Positions 6,661 to 14,680 are shown, counted from the first letter of the stretch. The stretch: DNA of 18,821 nt from Flavobacteriales bacterium UBA6772 (GCA_002453265.1 DKGK01000077.1:1-18821); one strand, 5' to 3'. Numbers and translations: made by a program. The notes: generated by a model not told the origin, from the letters alone.

Positions 6661-7782
6661 ATGGTAAAACGAATTCTAGCGATATTTCTTGTGCTTTATT
6701 CTATCCCCGTTTGGTCGTACTTATTTTCTTCGGATTATGATGTAGCCTTAACAAAAGTTATTATCGATGCGGGACATGGGGGAAAAGATCCAGGTAATTT
6801 AGGTACGGGGCGTTATAAACTCAAAGAAAAAGACATTGCTCTAGATGTAGCTCTAAAGTTAGGAGCTTATATAAATGAGAATATTCCAGAAGTAGAAGTC
6901 ATTTATACCCGAGACAAAGATGTATTTCCTGCTTTATATGAGCGTACTGCATTGGCAAACATCGAAAAAGCCGATTTGTTTATTTCTATTCACTGCGATG
7001 CCTTTACTAGTCCAGATGCTGTTGGGTGTTCTTCTTTTGTGGTTGGTGTAAATCACGGAAAACATTCGAGAGTAGCCATTAAAGAAAATCCAGTTATTGC
7101 AACCGAAGTCGATAAACTCAATTATGGAAACTTCGATATTAACAGTCCAGAGTTTCAAATTGAGGTTTCCTTATATCAGAAAATGTACGAGAAAAACAGT
7201 CTTTTATTAGCAGATAAAATTCAAACTCAATTTAGAGAACGCGTAAATCGTAAAGATAGAGGGGTAAAGAGAGCACCGCTTTATGTTACTTCTCGTGTGG
7301 CTATGCCATCTGTTTTAGTTGAGTTGGGATTTTTAACCAATCCTAAAGAAGAGGATTTTTTAAATTCGGAACAAGGAAAAAACTATATGGCTTCTGCTAT
7401 TTACAGAGCTTTTAAAGAGTATAAGTCTGAGCAGGAAGGAGTTATTAAGGATATACAAGAGGTTAAAAAAGTGATTCATCAAAGTGAAGTAATTACTACT
7501 CCTGAGACCAAGGATATTGCAAAAGTTAAAACTTTTTTGAGTGTTCAAGTACTAAGCTCCTCTTCTCTAGTGTCAGATGAAAAGTTGAAAAAATTAAAGA
7601 ATCCTTTTTATCTATTAGATGTGTCAATTTATAAATACTACAGTGGTGTTTTTAGTAATTTAGAAGCAGTAAAAACACATCAAAAAGAACTTGTAAATCA
7701 AGGTTTTAAAGATTGTTTTATTGTAGGAGTCCACAATGATGCTAAAGTCGATGTTTCTAAGGCTTTAGAACTCCTTAAATAA
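6661..7782 (+). CDS. N-acetylmuramoyl-L-alanine amidase (Amidase_3)
   Basis: A 373-aa zinc amidase that cleaves the MurNAc-L-Ala bond in peptidoglycan. The ATG at 6661 gives a good export signal (MVKRILAIFLVLYSIPVWSY), which the longer open frame from 6493 would bury, so the upstream 56 codons are not counted. Zn ligands are H39 in DAGHGGKDPGN, E56 in KEKDIALD and H111 in SIHCDAF; catalytic E221 is in VLVELGFLTNP. The domain spans ~31-250. Residues ~285-370 look like a divergent SPOR-type fold (YYSGVFSNLEAVKTHQKEL), which would target denuded septal glycan, as in AmiC-like enzymes. It heads a plus-strand series with the MlaD-like gene (30-bp gap) and faces lptD. Role in cell division is inferred. 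Confidence 0.92.
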   Translation: MVKRILAIFLVLYSIPVWSYLFSSDYDVALTKVIIDAGHGGKDPGNLGTGRYKLKEKDIALDVALKLGAYINENIPEVEVIYTRDKDVFPALYERTALANIEKADLFISIHCDAFTSPDAVGCSSFVVGVNHGKHSRVAIKENPVIATEVDKLNYGNFDINSPEFQIEVSLYQKMYEKNSLLLADKIQTQFRERVNRKDRGVKRAPLYVTSRVAMPSVLVELGFLTNPKEEDFLNSEQGKNYMASAIYRAFKEYKSEQEGVIKDIQEVKKVIHQSEVITTPETKDIAKVKTFLSVQVLSSSSLVSDEKLKKLKNPFYLLDVSIYKYYSGVFSNLEAVKTHQKELVNQGFKDCFIVGVHNDAKVDVSKALELLK

Positions 7783-7785
7783 TTG

Positions 7786-7793
7786 TATTTTTG
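7786..7793 (+). promoter_or_regulatory. -7 element before the MlaD-like gene
   Basis: TATTTTTG, a full TAnnTTTG match, starts 4 nt after the amidase stop and ends 20 nt before the MlaD-like ATG. A TTT at 7764-7766 sits at -33 spacing. It would give the downstream genes their own promoter within the series. Confidence 0.45.
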
Positions 7794-7812
7794 AAAACTA
7801 TATTCTACATAC

Positions 7813-8715
7813 ATGAAGTACAGTAAAGAACTCGTAATAGGTTTAACCACATTCGCAGCCGTCATTTGTTTTATTTGGGGCTATAATTTTCTAAAGGGTA
7901 AAAACGTTTTCACTCCAAAAAGAGATTATTATGCTTTTTATGAAAACGTACACGGTTTAGAAGTTGGACAACCTGTAACTATAAACGGGTTTAAAATTGG
8001 TCAGGTTACTGGTATTTCCTTCAACTATTCTTTTAATGGACCTTTGTTAGTTGCTTTTCATATTTCTAAACCTATAGATTTTACCTCAGACACCAAAGTC
8101 CGTATTTACGATATGGATATTATGGGTTCTAAAGGATTACAGGTCGATTTAGGAACCTCAAAATTAATGGCTTCGCCTGGAGATACTCTTGCTGGAGACA
8201 TTCAAATTTCATTAACCGAACAAGTAACCAAACAATTTGTACCTATTAAAGCAGGTACAGAGAAACTAGTGAGTATTTTAGATTCTACATTACGTTCAAT
8301 TACTACATTAACCGATAAAGCTAGTTTATTAATTGAAGCAAATCACACTAACCTTACCAATGCAGTAGAAAATATTGATACTTTAGCTTCTGTATTTACC
8401 TCACAGAGAGAAGAAATAACTTCAATATTAAATAATTTAAATCTATTTACCGAGGATTTGGTCAAGGCTAATGTAGATGAGGCTATAGGAACTTTAAATA
8501 AAACTATGACCAATTTTAATTCTGTTATTGCAGATGTTAAATCTGGAGAGGGGAGTCTTGGGAAACTCATACAAGATGATGATTTATATTCTGAAATAAA
8601 TGAAACTATTGGTCAATTAGAATTACTTTTACTAGACATGAGAGAGAATCCTAAACGCTATGTACATTTTTCTCTATTTGGACGTAAAGAGGCTGTTGCA
8701 GACTCACTAAAATAA
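7813..8715 (+). CDS. MlaD/MCE-family lipid-transport protein
   Basis: A 300-aa inner-membrane-anchored MCE protein. Residues ~7-27 are one N-terminal membrane segment (LVIGLTTFAAVICFIWGYNF). The MCE domain (~38-118) is periplasmic and includes YYAFYENVHGLEVGQPVTIN and the VRIYDMDIMGSKGLQVDL strand. The C-terminal part (~130-285) is helical, Thr/Ser/Asn-rich, and shows no motif beyond likely coiled coil. Relatives form hexameric rings that shuttle phospholipids between the membranes with a permease (MlaE) and ATPase (MlaF); those partners are not here. It follows the amidase by 30 bp and precedes the Fe-S gene by 10 bp. Substrate is not readable. Confidence 0.9.
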   Translation: MKYSKELVIGLTTFAAVICFIWGYNFLKGKNVFTPKRDYYAFYENVHGLEVGQPVTINGFKIGQVTGISFNYSFNGPLLVAFHISKPIDFTSDTKVRIYDMDIMGSKGLQVDLGTSKLMASPGDTLAGDIQISLTEQVTKQFVPIKAGTEKLVSILDSTLRSITTLTDKASLLIEANHTNLTNAVENIDTLASVFTSQREEITSILNNLNLFTEDLVKANVDEAIGTLNKTMTNFNSVIADVKSGEGSLGKLIQDDDLYSEINETIGQLELLLLDMRENPKRYVHFSLFGRKEAVADSLK

Positions 8716-8725
8716 AAAACAAATT

Positions 8726-10051
8726 ATGGGAATTAGTAATCTTATTTTCGCACTTTTTCTTGGAGCAGCTACTTTTCTATTTGGAAAGAACTTACTTATA
8801 ATTAGACGTAATATTTTATTAGGTCGCGATATAGACCGTACTGATAATCCATCTAAAAGATGGAAAACCATGGCGAGGGTTGCCTTGGGGCAATCAAAAA
8901 TGGTAGTCCGTCCAGTAGCAGCAATTCTACATTTTTTTGTTTATGTTGGTTTTGTAATTATTAATATCGAAGTACTCGAAATTGTAATCGATGGACTTTT
9001 TGGGACCCATAGAATATTCGCTTTCTTAGGTGGGTTTTACGATTTCTTAATTGGTTTTTTTGAAATCCTAGCCTTTTTGGTTTTAGTCTCTTGTATTATA
9101 TTCCTCATTCGTAGAAATATAGTTCAGATAAAAAGATTTGTCATGAAAGAAATGGATGGATGGCCAAAAACAGATGCCAACCTAATTCTTGTGTTCGAAG
9201 TACTTTTAATGTCTGCTTTTTTATTGATGCAAGCTGCAGATTTAAATCTGCAAAACCTTGGAGCCGAACATTATGTAAAAGCAGGTTCTTTTCCTATAAG
9301 CTCTCATTTTGCTTTCTTGTTCGAGGGTATGAGTCTTGAAACTATTCACTTAATAGAACGTGGTTTATGGTGGTTTCATATCTTAGGGATTTTAGGATTT
9401 ATGAACTACCTTCCTTATTCTAAACACTTTCATATTTTATTAGCTTTCCCTAATGTTTATTATTCAAAGCTTGATGCTAAAGGTTCTTTAACAAATATGG
9501 CTTCTGTAAAAGCAGAGGTTCAAATGATGATGGATCCTAATGCAGACCCATTTGCTGCTCCTCCAGAAGGTGCTGATGAAGAGGAACCACAGCGATTTGG
9601 TGCTAAGGATGTAAATGACCTCAACTGGTTGCAACTTATGAATGCTTATTCATGTACCGAATGTGGTAGATGTACCTCAGAATGCCCAGCGAGCCAAACG
9701 GGTAAATTACTCTCTCCTCGTAAAATTATGATGGATACTAGAGATCGTTTGGAAGAATATGGTAAGAATTTAGATGAAAATAGTGCAGATAGTGAGGATG
9801 GTAAATTCTTATTAGACGACTATATAACAAGAGAGGAGTTATGGGCTTGTACCTCATGTAATGCATGTACTCAAGCTTGTCCTATTAATATTGATCCTTT
9901 AGCTATTATTCTCGATATGAGAAGATATTTAGTGATGGAAGAATCAGCAGCTCCTACAGAGTTGAATATGATGTTTAGTAACGTAGAAAATAATGGTGCT
10001 CCTTGGCAATTTCCTGCCGTTGACCGCTTAAACTGGAAAGACGAACACTAA
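8726..10051 (+). CDS. membrane (Fe-S)-binding protein, HdrC/DsrM-like
   Basis: A 441-aa protein with five likely membrane segments (~3-26, 62-84, 98-128, 150-171, 212-240) and then a soluble part with two [4Fe-4S] motifs. The first is C310-x2-C313-x2-C316-x3-CP (CTECGRCTSECP); the second is C375-x2-C378-x2-C381-x3-CP (CTSCNACTQACP). The membrane half resembles the cytochrome-b-like subunits of HdrE/DsrM/NarI type, and H69, H218, H234 and H236 are possible heme ligands, though this is inference. It would move electrons between a membrane carrier such as menaquinone and a cytosolic partner. That partner is probably the next gene, whose ATG overlaps this stop (TAATG). The electron donor and acceptor are unknown. 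Confidence 0.85.
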   Translation: MGISNLIFALFLGAATFLFGKNLLIIRRNILLGRDIDRTDNPSKRWKTMARVALGQSKMVVRPVAAILHFFVYVGFVIINIEVLEIVIDGLFGTHRIFAFLGGFYDFLIGFFEILAFLVLVSCIIFLIRRNIVQIKRFVMKEMDGWPKTDANLILVFEVLLMSAFLLMQAADLNLQNLGAEHYVKAGSFPISSHFAFLFEGMSLETIHLIERGLWWFHILGILGFMNYLPYSKHFHILLAFPNVYYSKLDAKGSLTNMASVKAEVQMMMDPNADPFAAPPEGADEEEPQRFGAKDVNDLNWLQLMNAYSCTECGRCTSECPASQTGKLLSPRKIMMDTRDRLEEYGKNLDENSADSEDGKFLLDDYITREELWACTSCNACTQACPINIDPLAIILDMRRYLVMEESAAPTELNMMFSNVENNGAPWQFPAVDRLNWKDEH

Positions 10052-10851
10052 TGGAAAATAAGTCAACAAAATTAGTAGTGCCTACAATGGCAGAAATGAT
10101 GGCTACAGGAGAAAACCCTGATGTGCTTTTTTGGGTAGGTTGTGCTGGAAGTTTCGACGATAGAGCTAAAAAAATTACTAAGGCTTTTGTGAAAATTCTT
10201 AACCACTTAGATTATAAATTTGCTGTCCTTGGTGCAGAAGAGTCTTGTAGTGGTGATCCTGCTAAAAGAGCTGGAAACGAGTTTCTCTTCCAAATGCAAG
10301 CAATGGCAAACATTGAAGTAATGAATGCTTACGATGTAAAACGAATTGTTACTACTTGTCCGCATTGTTTTAATACAATCAAAAACGAATACCCTGAGTT
10401 AGGAGGCAAGTTTGAAGTTGTTCACCATACACAACTTTTACAAGCTCTTATAGATGAAGAAAGATTAACTGTTTCGGGAGGTGCTTTTAAAGGTAAAAAA
10501 ATTACTTTTCACGACCCTTGTTATTTAGGTAGAGCAAATGAAGTTTACGAAGCTCCCCGTTCGCTAATAGAAAGTTTAGATGCTGAGTTAGTAGAAATGA
10601 AAAGATGTAAATCACGTGGCTTCTGTTGTGGTGCTGGTGGTGCTCAGATGTTTAAAGAACCAGAAAAAGGGAACAAAGACATTAATATTGAACGTACCGA
10701 AGAAGCTTTAGAAACCAAACCAGATATTATTGCTACTGGTTGTCCTTTTTGTAATACCATGATGACGGACGGTGTGAAGAATAAAGAAAAAGAAGACGAA
10801 GTTGAGGTAATGGACCTTGCCGAAATGATTGCTAATGCAATAGATATATAA
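10051..10851 (+). CDS. CCG-domain (Fe-S) protein, HdrB-like
   Basis: A 266-aa soluble protein with two cysteine-rich CCG domains, as in heterodisulfide reductase subunit B, LutA and GlcF. Domain 1 has C31, C66 (in ESCSGDP) and C103/C106 (TTCPHC). Domain 2 has C157 (HDPCYLGR), C192/C193 (GFCCGAGG) and C231/C234 (GCPFC). This is a full set for noncubane Fe-S cluster binding. It is coupled to the membrane Fe-S gene by a one-base overlap and ends flush against the next ATG. The pair would form a membrane-bound oxidoreductase. Whether it reduces a disulfide, oxidises an organic acid or serves another purpose cannot be read; no flavin or FAD-linked subunit is seen beside it. Confidence 0.87.
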   Translation: MENKSTKLVVPTMAEMMATGENPDVLFWVGCAGSFDDRAKKITKAFVKILNHLDYKFAVLGAEESCSGDPAKRAGNEFLFQMQAMANIEVMNAYDVKRIVTTCPHCFNTIKNEYPELGGKFEVVHHTQLLQALIDEERLTVSGGAFKGKKITFHDPCYLGRANEVYEAPRSLIESLDAELVEMKRCKSRGFCCGAGGAQMFKEPEKGNKDINIERTEEALETKPDIIATGCPFCNTMMTDGVKNKEKEDEVEVMDLAEMIANAIDI

Positions 10852-11334
10852 ATGGCTATTTTATTTAACGATATGAGCCCTTTGAGTAGGGTATGGGTCT
10901 TTCAGTCTAACAGATTGTTGTCTGCAGAAGAACAAGTTTTTATTAATTCTAAACTGAGTTCTTTTCTTGTAGACTGGGCCACCCACGGAACTCCTTTACA
11001 TGCAGCTTTTACGATTGAAAATAACTGCTCAGTAATAGTTGCTGTTGACGAGAATATTCAAGCTGCTTCCGGTTGTTCTATTAGTTCTTTAACCGCACTT
11101 TTTGAATTTTTTGGTACTGAATTTAAATTGTCTTTTTTCGATCGTTTTTCGATTGCACATATAACGAATAGTGCAGTTTTTTTAAGTTCTGTAAATGAAT
11201 TTAGAGAATTGATAAAAGTTGGAAAAGTAACAGAAGATACACCTGTTTACAATAATCTTATTGCATTAAAGCAAGATTTAGAATCTACTTGGAAAATCCC
11301 ACTTAAAAAATCCTGGCAAAAAAGGTATTTATAA
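10852..11334 (+). CDS. conserved Bacteroidota protein, no ATPase motifs
   Basis: A 160-aa soluble protein. As far as I recall, its Bacteroidota homologues are labelled 'ABC transporter ATPase' in databases. The sequence does not support that name: no Walker A, Walker B or LSGGQ signature is present and the length is about two thirds of an ABC nucleotide domain. Family-like stretches are SRVWVFQSNR (~12-21), the WATHGTPLHAAF strand (~42-53), VAVDENIQAASGCSISS (~63-79), and the C-terminal WKIPLKKSWQKRYL. A lone Cys sits in ASGCSI. It starts directly after the HdrB-like stop (TAAATG), so it is probably the last gene of that unit. The function is unknown. Confidence 0.82.
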   Translation: MAILFNDMSPLSRVWVFQSNRLLSAEEQVFINSKLSSFLVDWATHGTPLHAAFTIENNCSVIVAVDENIQAASGCSISSLTALFEFFGTEFKLSFFDRFSIAHITNSAVFLSSVNEFRELIKVGKVTEDTPVYNNLIALKQDLESTWKIPLKKSWQKRYL

Positions 11335-11366
11335 TAGAGCAACTATGTTGTTTTTAAAACGACTCC

Positions 11367-11858
11367 ATGAAACAAAAAGAAATTACAATTCGATATAACG
11401 AATATACTCCTAAAGAACTTTCAACTCTACAGTCTAACTTAATCAAGCAGTCGGTAAAAGCACAAGAAAGTTCTCATTCACCCTATTCAAATTTCAGAGT
11501 AGGTGCTGCTATACTATTAGAATCTGGCGAAATTGTGCTAGGATCTAATCAAGAAAATGCTGCATATCCATCAGGCTTATGTGCAGAAAGAGTGGCAATT
11601 TTCACCTGTGGTTCTAATCATCCATCAAAAAAAATAAATGCAATAGCAATATCAGCAAGTTCAACAAAATTTGACTTGAATGAACTACTAGCTCCCTGCG
11701 GTGCATGCCGTCAGTCTATGTTAGAGTTTGAGTATAAGCAAAATTCAAATATAAAAGTACTCCTAAAAGGTGCTAATAATCAGGTCGTTGAATTTGGTTC
11801 TATTAAGGATTTACTCCCAATACCGTTTAATTGTGATGCATTTCAGAATATTAGTTAA
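11367..11858 (+). CDS. cdd: cytidine deaminase
   Basis: A 163-aa zinc deaminase converting cytidine and deoxycytidine to uridine and deoxyuridine for pyrimidine salvage. The zinc site is visible as C72-A-E74 (LCAERVAIF), where Glu is the proton shuttle, and P110-C111-x2-C114 (PCGACRQ). The sugar-binding segment SNFRVGAAI is at 41-49, and N61/N64 in GSNQENAAYPSG also fit. The length is slightly above the usual 130-150 aa because of an N-terminal extension, common in Bacteroidota. It stands 32 bp after the previous gene and 42 bp before pdhA. No promoter match is clear upstream, so it may be read from the preceding unit. Confidence 0.93.
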   Translation: MKQKEITIRYNEYTPKELSTLQSNLIKQSVKAQESSHSPYSNFRVGAAILLESGEIVLGSNQENAAYPSGLCAERVAIFTCGSNHPSKKINAIAISASSTKFDLNELLAPCGACRQSMLEFEYKQNSNIKVLLKGANNQVVEFGSIKDLLPIPFNCDAFQNIS

Positions 11859-11873
11859 GTAACCAAAAATTAG

Positions 11874-11881
11874 TACATTTG
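11874..11881 (+). promoter_or_regulatory. -7 element for pdhA-pdhC
   Basis: TACATTTG fully matches TAnnTTTG and ends 20 nt before the pdhA ATG. The -33 region offers only TTAG at 11851-11854. It falls in the cdd-pdhA gap and would give pdhA-pdhC their own promoter, matched by the terminator after pdhC. Confidence 0.5.
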
Positions 11882-11900
11882 CAATCCAAAATTAGACGAA

Positions 11901-12896
11901 ATGGCAAAGTTGAAATTTACGAAAGAAACATATTTAAAGTGGTATTCTGATATGCTTCTTTGGAGAAAGTTCGAAGATAAAACAAGTGCACTATATATTC
12001 AGCAGAAAATTCGCGGATTCTTACACCTATACAATGGTCAGGAAGCTGTACTTGCTGGTTCTATAATGGCAATAGATCCTTCAAAAGATAAAATGATTAC
12101 TGCTTATAGAGATCACGTTCAGCCAATAGCTATGGGTGTGAGCCCTAATAATATTATGGCCGAACTCTACGGAAAAGCTACCGGTTGCTCTGGAGGTAAA
12201 GGAGGTTCTATGCATATGTTTTCTAAGGAGTTTAATTTCTTTGGTGGACATGGTATTGTAGGTGCTCAAGTTCCATTAGGAGCTGGTATTGCTTTTGCAG
12301 ATAAGTACAATGGTTCTGATGCTGTAACTCTATGTTATATGGGAGACGGTGCTGTCCGTCAGGGTGCAGTTCACGAGACTTTTAATATGGCTATGCTTTG
12401 GAAAATTCCTGTTGTTTTTATTTGCGAAAATAATGGATATGCAATGGGTACTTCTGTAGAACGTAGTGCTAACCATTCTGATATATGGAAGTTGGGTCTT
12501 GCTTACGAAATGCCTTGTGCTCCTGTAGATGGAATGGATCCTGTAGCCGTAGCTGAAGCTGTTAAAGAGGCTGTGGATAGAGCTCGTAAGGGTGATGGTC
12601 CAACATTTTTAGAAATTAAAACATACCGCTTTAAAGGTCACTCTATGTCTGATGCTCAAAAGTATCGAACTAAAGATGAGGTTGCAGAATACCAAAAAAT
12701 TGATCCTATATCTAAAGTTCTTGAATTAATCAAGAATAATAAATGGGCTTCAGAAGATGAGATTTTAGAAATTCAAGCAAATGTTAAAGCTACTGTTCAA
12801 GAAGCTGTTAATTTTGCAGAAGAGTCTCCATTACCATCAAATGATTCTCTTTACAATAACGTTTACGTAGAGGAATATCCTTTTATAAAAGAATAA
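11901..12896 (+). CDS. pdhA: pyruvate dehydrogenase E1 component, alpha subunit
   Basis: A 331-aa thiamine-diphosphate enzyme subunit that decarboxylates pyruvate in the PDH complex. The ThDP motif runs from GDG at 148-150 to NN at 177-178 (CENNGYAMGT). Other family blocks are YRDHVQPIAMGV, the GCSGGKGGSMHMF loop near 95-107 and the YRFKGHSMSDAQKYR loop, the segment that is phosphorylated in eukaryotic enzymes. The length fits the alpha chain of the alpha2-beta2 type. The beta subunit is not next door; the following gene is E2, three bases on. Branched-chain keto-acid E1alpha is a possible alternative, but the E2 pairing and motif fit favour pyruvate. Confidence 0.93.
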   Translation: MAKLKFTKETYLKWYSDMLLWRKFEDKTSALYIQQKIRGFLHLYNGQEAVLAGSIMAIDPSKDKMITAYRDHVQPIAMGVSPNNIMAELYGKATGCSGGKGGSMHMFSKEFNFFGGHGIVGAQVPLGAGIAFADKYNGSDAVTLCYMGDGAVRQGAVHETFNMAMLWKIPVVFICENNGYAMGTSVERSANHSDIWKLGLAYEMPCAPVDGMDPVAVAEAVKEAVDRARKGDGPTFLEIKTYRFKGHSMSDAQKYRTKDEVAEYQKIDPISKVLELIKNNKWASEDEILEIQANVKATVQEAVNFAEESPLPSNDSLYNNVYVEEYPFIKE

Positions 12897-12899
12897 ATT

Positions 12900-14123
12900 A
12901 TGGCTGAAATTGTACGCATGCCTCGTTTGAGCGATACGATGTCTGAAGGGACAGTTGCGAAGTGGCATAAAAAAGTTGGTGATGCTATTTCTGAAGGTGA
13001 TTTACTTGCAGAAATTGAAACGGATAAAGCTACTATGGAGTTTGAATCTTTCCAAGAAGGTGTTTTATTACACATTGGAGTAGGAGAATCGGAAACTGCC
13101 CCTGTAGATTGTATACTTGCTATTTTAGGAGTTGAAGGAGAAGATGTAATAGCTTTAATTGAAGCTGATGCAACTCCTGTTACTTCTGAAGTAAAAGTTG
13201 TAAAAGAAGAAAAAACACCTGTTGTTGAAACAAAAGATGAAGTAGCACCTATTCCTACTACTCCTCTAAAAAACACTAAGTCTGTAGATGGTAGAACTGT
13301 TGCTTCTCCTTTAGCTAAACGTTTAGCTGAGGAAAAAGGAGTTGATATTTCTTCAATCTCTGGTTCTGGAGATGGTGGTAGAGTTATTAAAAGAGATATT
13401 GATAACTACCAAGTTCCTGTAGCTAATAGCCTTTTATATCAAGAATCTTTCACTGAAGAGCCTGTATCGCAAATGCGTAAGGTTATTGCACGTAGATTAG
13501 CAGAGTCTAAATTTACTGCTCCTCACTTTTACCTTTCTATTTCTGTAGATATGGACAATGCAATTGCTGCTCGTAAAGCAATAAATGCATTACCAGACAC
13601 TAAAGTTTCTTTCAACGATTTAGTAGTTAAAGCCTGTGCCATGGCACTTAGAGAACATCCAACAGTAAATTCTTCATGGAAAGCAGATGTAATTCGTCGT
13701 AATCAGCATGTAAATGTTGGTGTTGCTATTGCGGTAGAAGATGGACTTTTAGTTCCTGTTGTACGTTTTACCAACACTAAGTCTCTTTCTGATATTTCTG
13801 CGGAAGTGAAAGAATTTGCTAAGAAAGCAAAAGATAAAAAACTTCAACCTGCCGATTGGGAGGGAAGTACCTTCACTATTTCTAACTTAGGAATGTATGG
13901 AATAGACGAATTTACTGCTATCATAAACACTCCTGATGCTTGTATTCTTGCAGTTGGAGGAATTCAACAAATACCCGTTGTAAAAGAGGGTCAAGTTGTG
14001 CCTGGTAATGTTATGAAACTCACTCTTTCTTGTGACCATCGTGTTGTAGATGGTGCTTCCGGAGCTGCTTTCCTTAATACGCTAAAAACATACTTACAGA
14101 ATCCTGTAACCATGCTTAAATAA
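12900..14123 (+). CDS. pdhC: dihydrolipoamide acetyltransferase, PDH E2
   Basis: A 407-aa E2 core of the pyruvate dehydrogenase complex, which transfers the acetyl group from lipoate to CoA. A single lipoyl domain spans ~1-78, with the lipoylated K43 in ETDKATME. A Pro/Thr/Val/Lys-rich linker (~90-125) follows. The E1/E3-binding domain is at ~132-168 (ASPLAKRLAEEKGVDI, SGSGDGGRVIKRDI). The catalytic CoA-acetyltransferase domain covers ~185-407, with active-site H380 and D384 in CDHRVVDGA. Many Bacteroidota E2 proteins are longer because of a second lipoyl domain; this one has only one. It is co-transcribed with pdhA (3-bp gap) and ends at a strong terminator. E1beta and E3 must be encoded elsewhere. 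Confidence 0.93.
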   Translation: MAEIVRMPRLSDTMSEGTVAKWHKKVGDAISEGDLLAEIETDKATMEFESFQEGVLLHIGVGESETAPVDCILAILGVEGEDVIALIEADATPVTSEVKVVKEEKTPVVETKDEVAPIPTTPLKNTKSVDGRTVASPLAKRLAEEKGVDISSISGSGDGGRVIKRDIDNYQVPVANSLLYQESFTEEPVSQMRKVIARRLAESKFTAPHFYLSISVDMDNAIAARKAINALPDTKVSFNDLVVKACAMALREHPTVNSSWKADVIRRNQHVNVGVAIAVEDGLLVPVVRFTNTKSLSDISAEVKEFAKKAKDKKLQPADWEGSTFTISNLGMYGIDEFTAIINTPDACILAVGGIQQIPVVKEGQVVPGNVMKLTLSCDHRVVDGASGAAFLNTLKTYLQNPVTMLK

Positions 14124-14127
14124 TATT

Positions 14128-14154
14128 AAGGTCTCCTAATGGAGACCTTTTTTT
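14128..14154 (+). terminator. rho-independent terminator of pdhA-pdhC
   Basis: A perfect 9-bp stem, AAGGTCTCC paired with GGAGACCTT, closes a TAAT loop, and the T-run reaches 14154. It starts 5 nt after the pdhC stop. This is the clearest intrinsic terminator in the window. Confidence 0.92.
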
Positions 14155-14185
14155 AAACTTATGTCCAATTCGCTAATTCCTCCGT

Positions 14186-14644
14186 ATGTCTAGTTTACAA
14201 TGGTCTATTTGCTCATTTTTTGAATTATCAAAAAATCAAATTTTTGATATGTACCAAGTAAGACAAGAGGTTTTTATAATGGAACAACATTGTCTTTATC
14301 AAGATTGTGATGAGAAAGATAAAGAGTCACACCATTTAATGGGTTACGAAGAAGGTATTCTCGTTGCCTATTTAAGAATTATAAATCCTGGTGTAAGCTA
14401 CTCAGAGCCTTCTATTGGAAGAGTTTTAACAAAATATAATAGCCGTAAAAAAGGTTATGGAATAGAATTGATGAATCGTGGTATAGAATTTTGTAGTTCT
14501 ACCTATCCTTCTTCTAATATTCGAATTTCAGCACAGAAATACTTACTTGATTTTTACAATACCTTAGGCTTTATTGAATTTGGTGAGGAATACTTAGAAG
14601 ACAACATCCCTCACTTGGAAATGCTTTATACTTCGGAGAAGTAA
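14186..14644 (+). CDS. GNAT-family N-acetyltransferase, ElaA-like
   Basis: A 152-aa acetyltransferase of the GNAT fold, close in pattern to E. coli ElaA. Visible family blocks are the N-terminal MYQVRQEVFIMEQHCLYQDCDEKD (spanning ~22-45), SHHLMGYEEGILVAYLRI, the pyrophosphate-binding turn region IGRVLTKYNSRKKGYGIELM (~77-96) and the C-terminal FYNTLGFIEFGEEYLEDNIPHLEM. Substrate is unknown for the family. It comes after the pdhC terminator and needs its own promoter, which I could not identify; the gap to the next gene is 48 bp. A 10-codon ORF from an ATG at 14161 overlaps its start but is probably chance. Confidence 0.88.
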   Translation: MSSLQWSICSFFELSKNQIFDMYQVRQEVFIMEQHCLYQDCDEKDKESHHLMGYEEGILVAYLRIINPGVSYSEPSIGRVLTKYNSRKKGYGIELMNRGIEFCSSTYPSSNIRISAQKYLLDFYNTLGFIEFGEEYLEDNIPHLEMLYTSEK

Positions 14645-14680
14645 AGTTTATTCTAATTCATTTTATAGGATTTATAAGTC

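Noticed and set aside
12863..13276. 137-aa minus-strand Ser/Thr-rich frame across the pdhA-pdhC junction
   Set aside because: It is the shadow of the pdhC lipoyl domain and linker.
14161..14193. 10-codon ORF overlapping the acetyltransferase start, like a leader peptide
   Set aside because: No attenuator structure or codon bias supports it; short ORFs like this are expected by chance.
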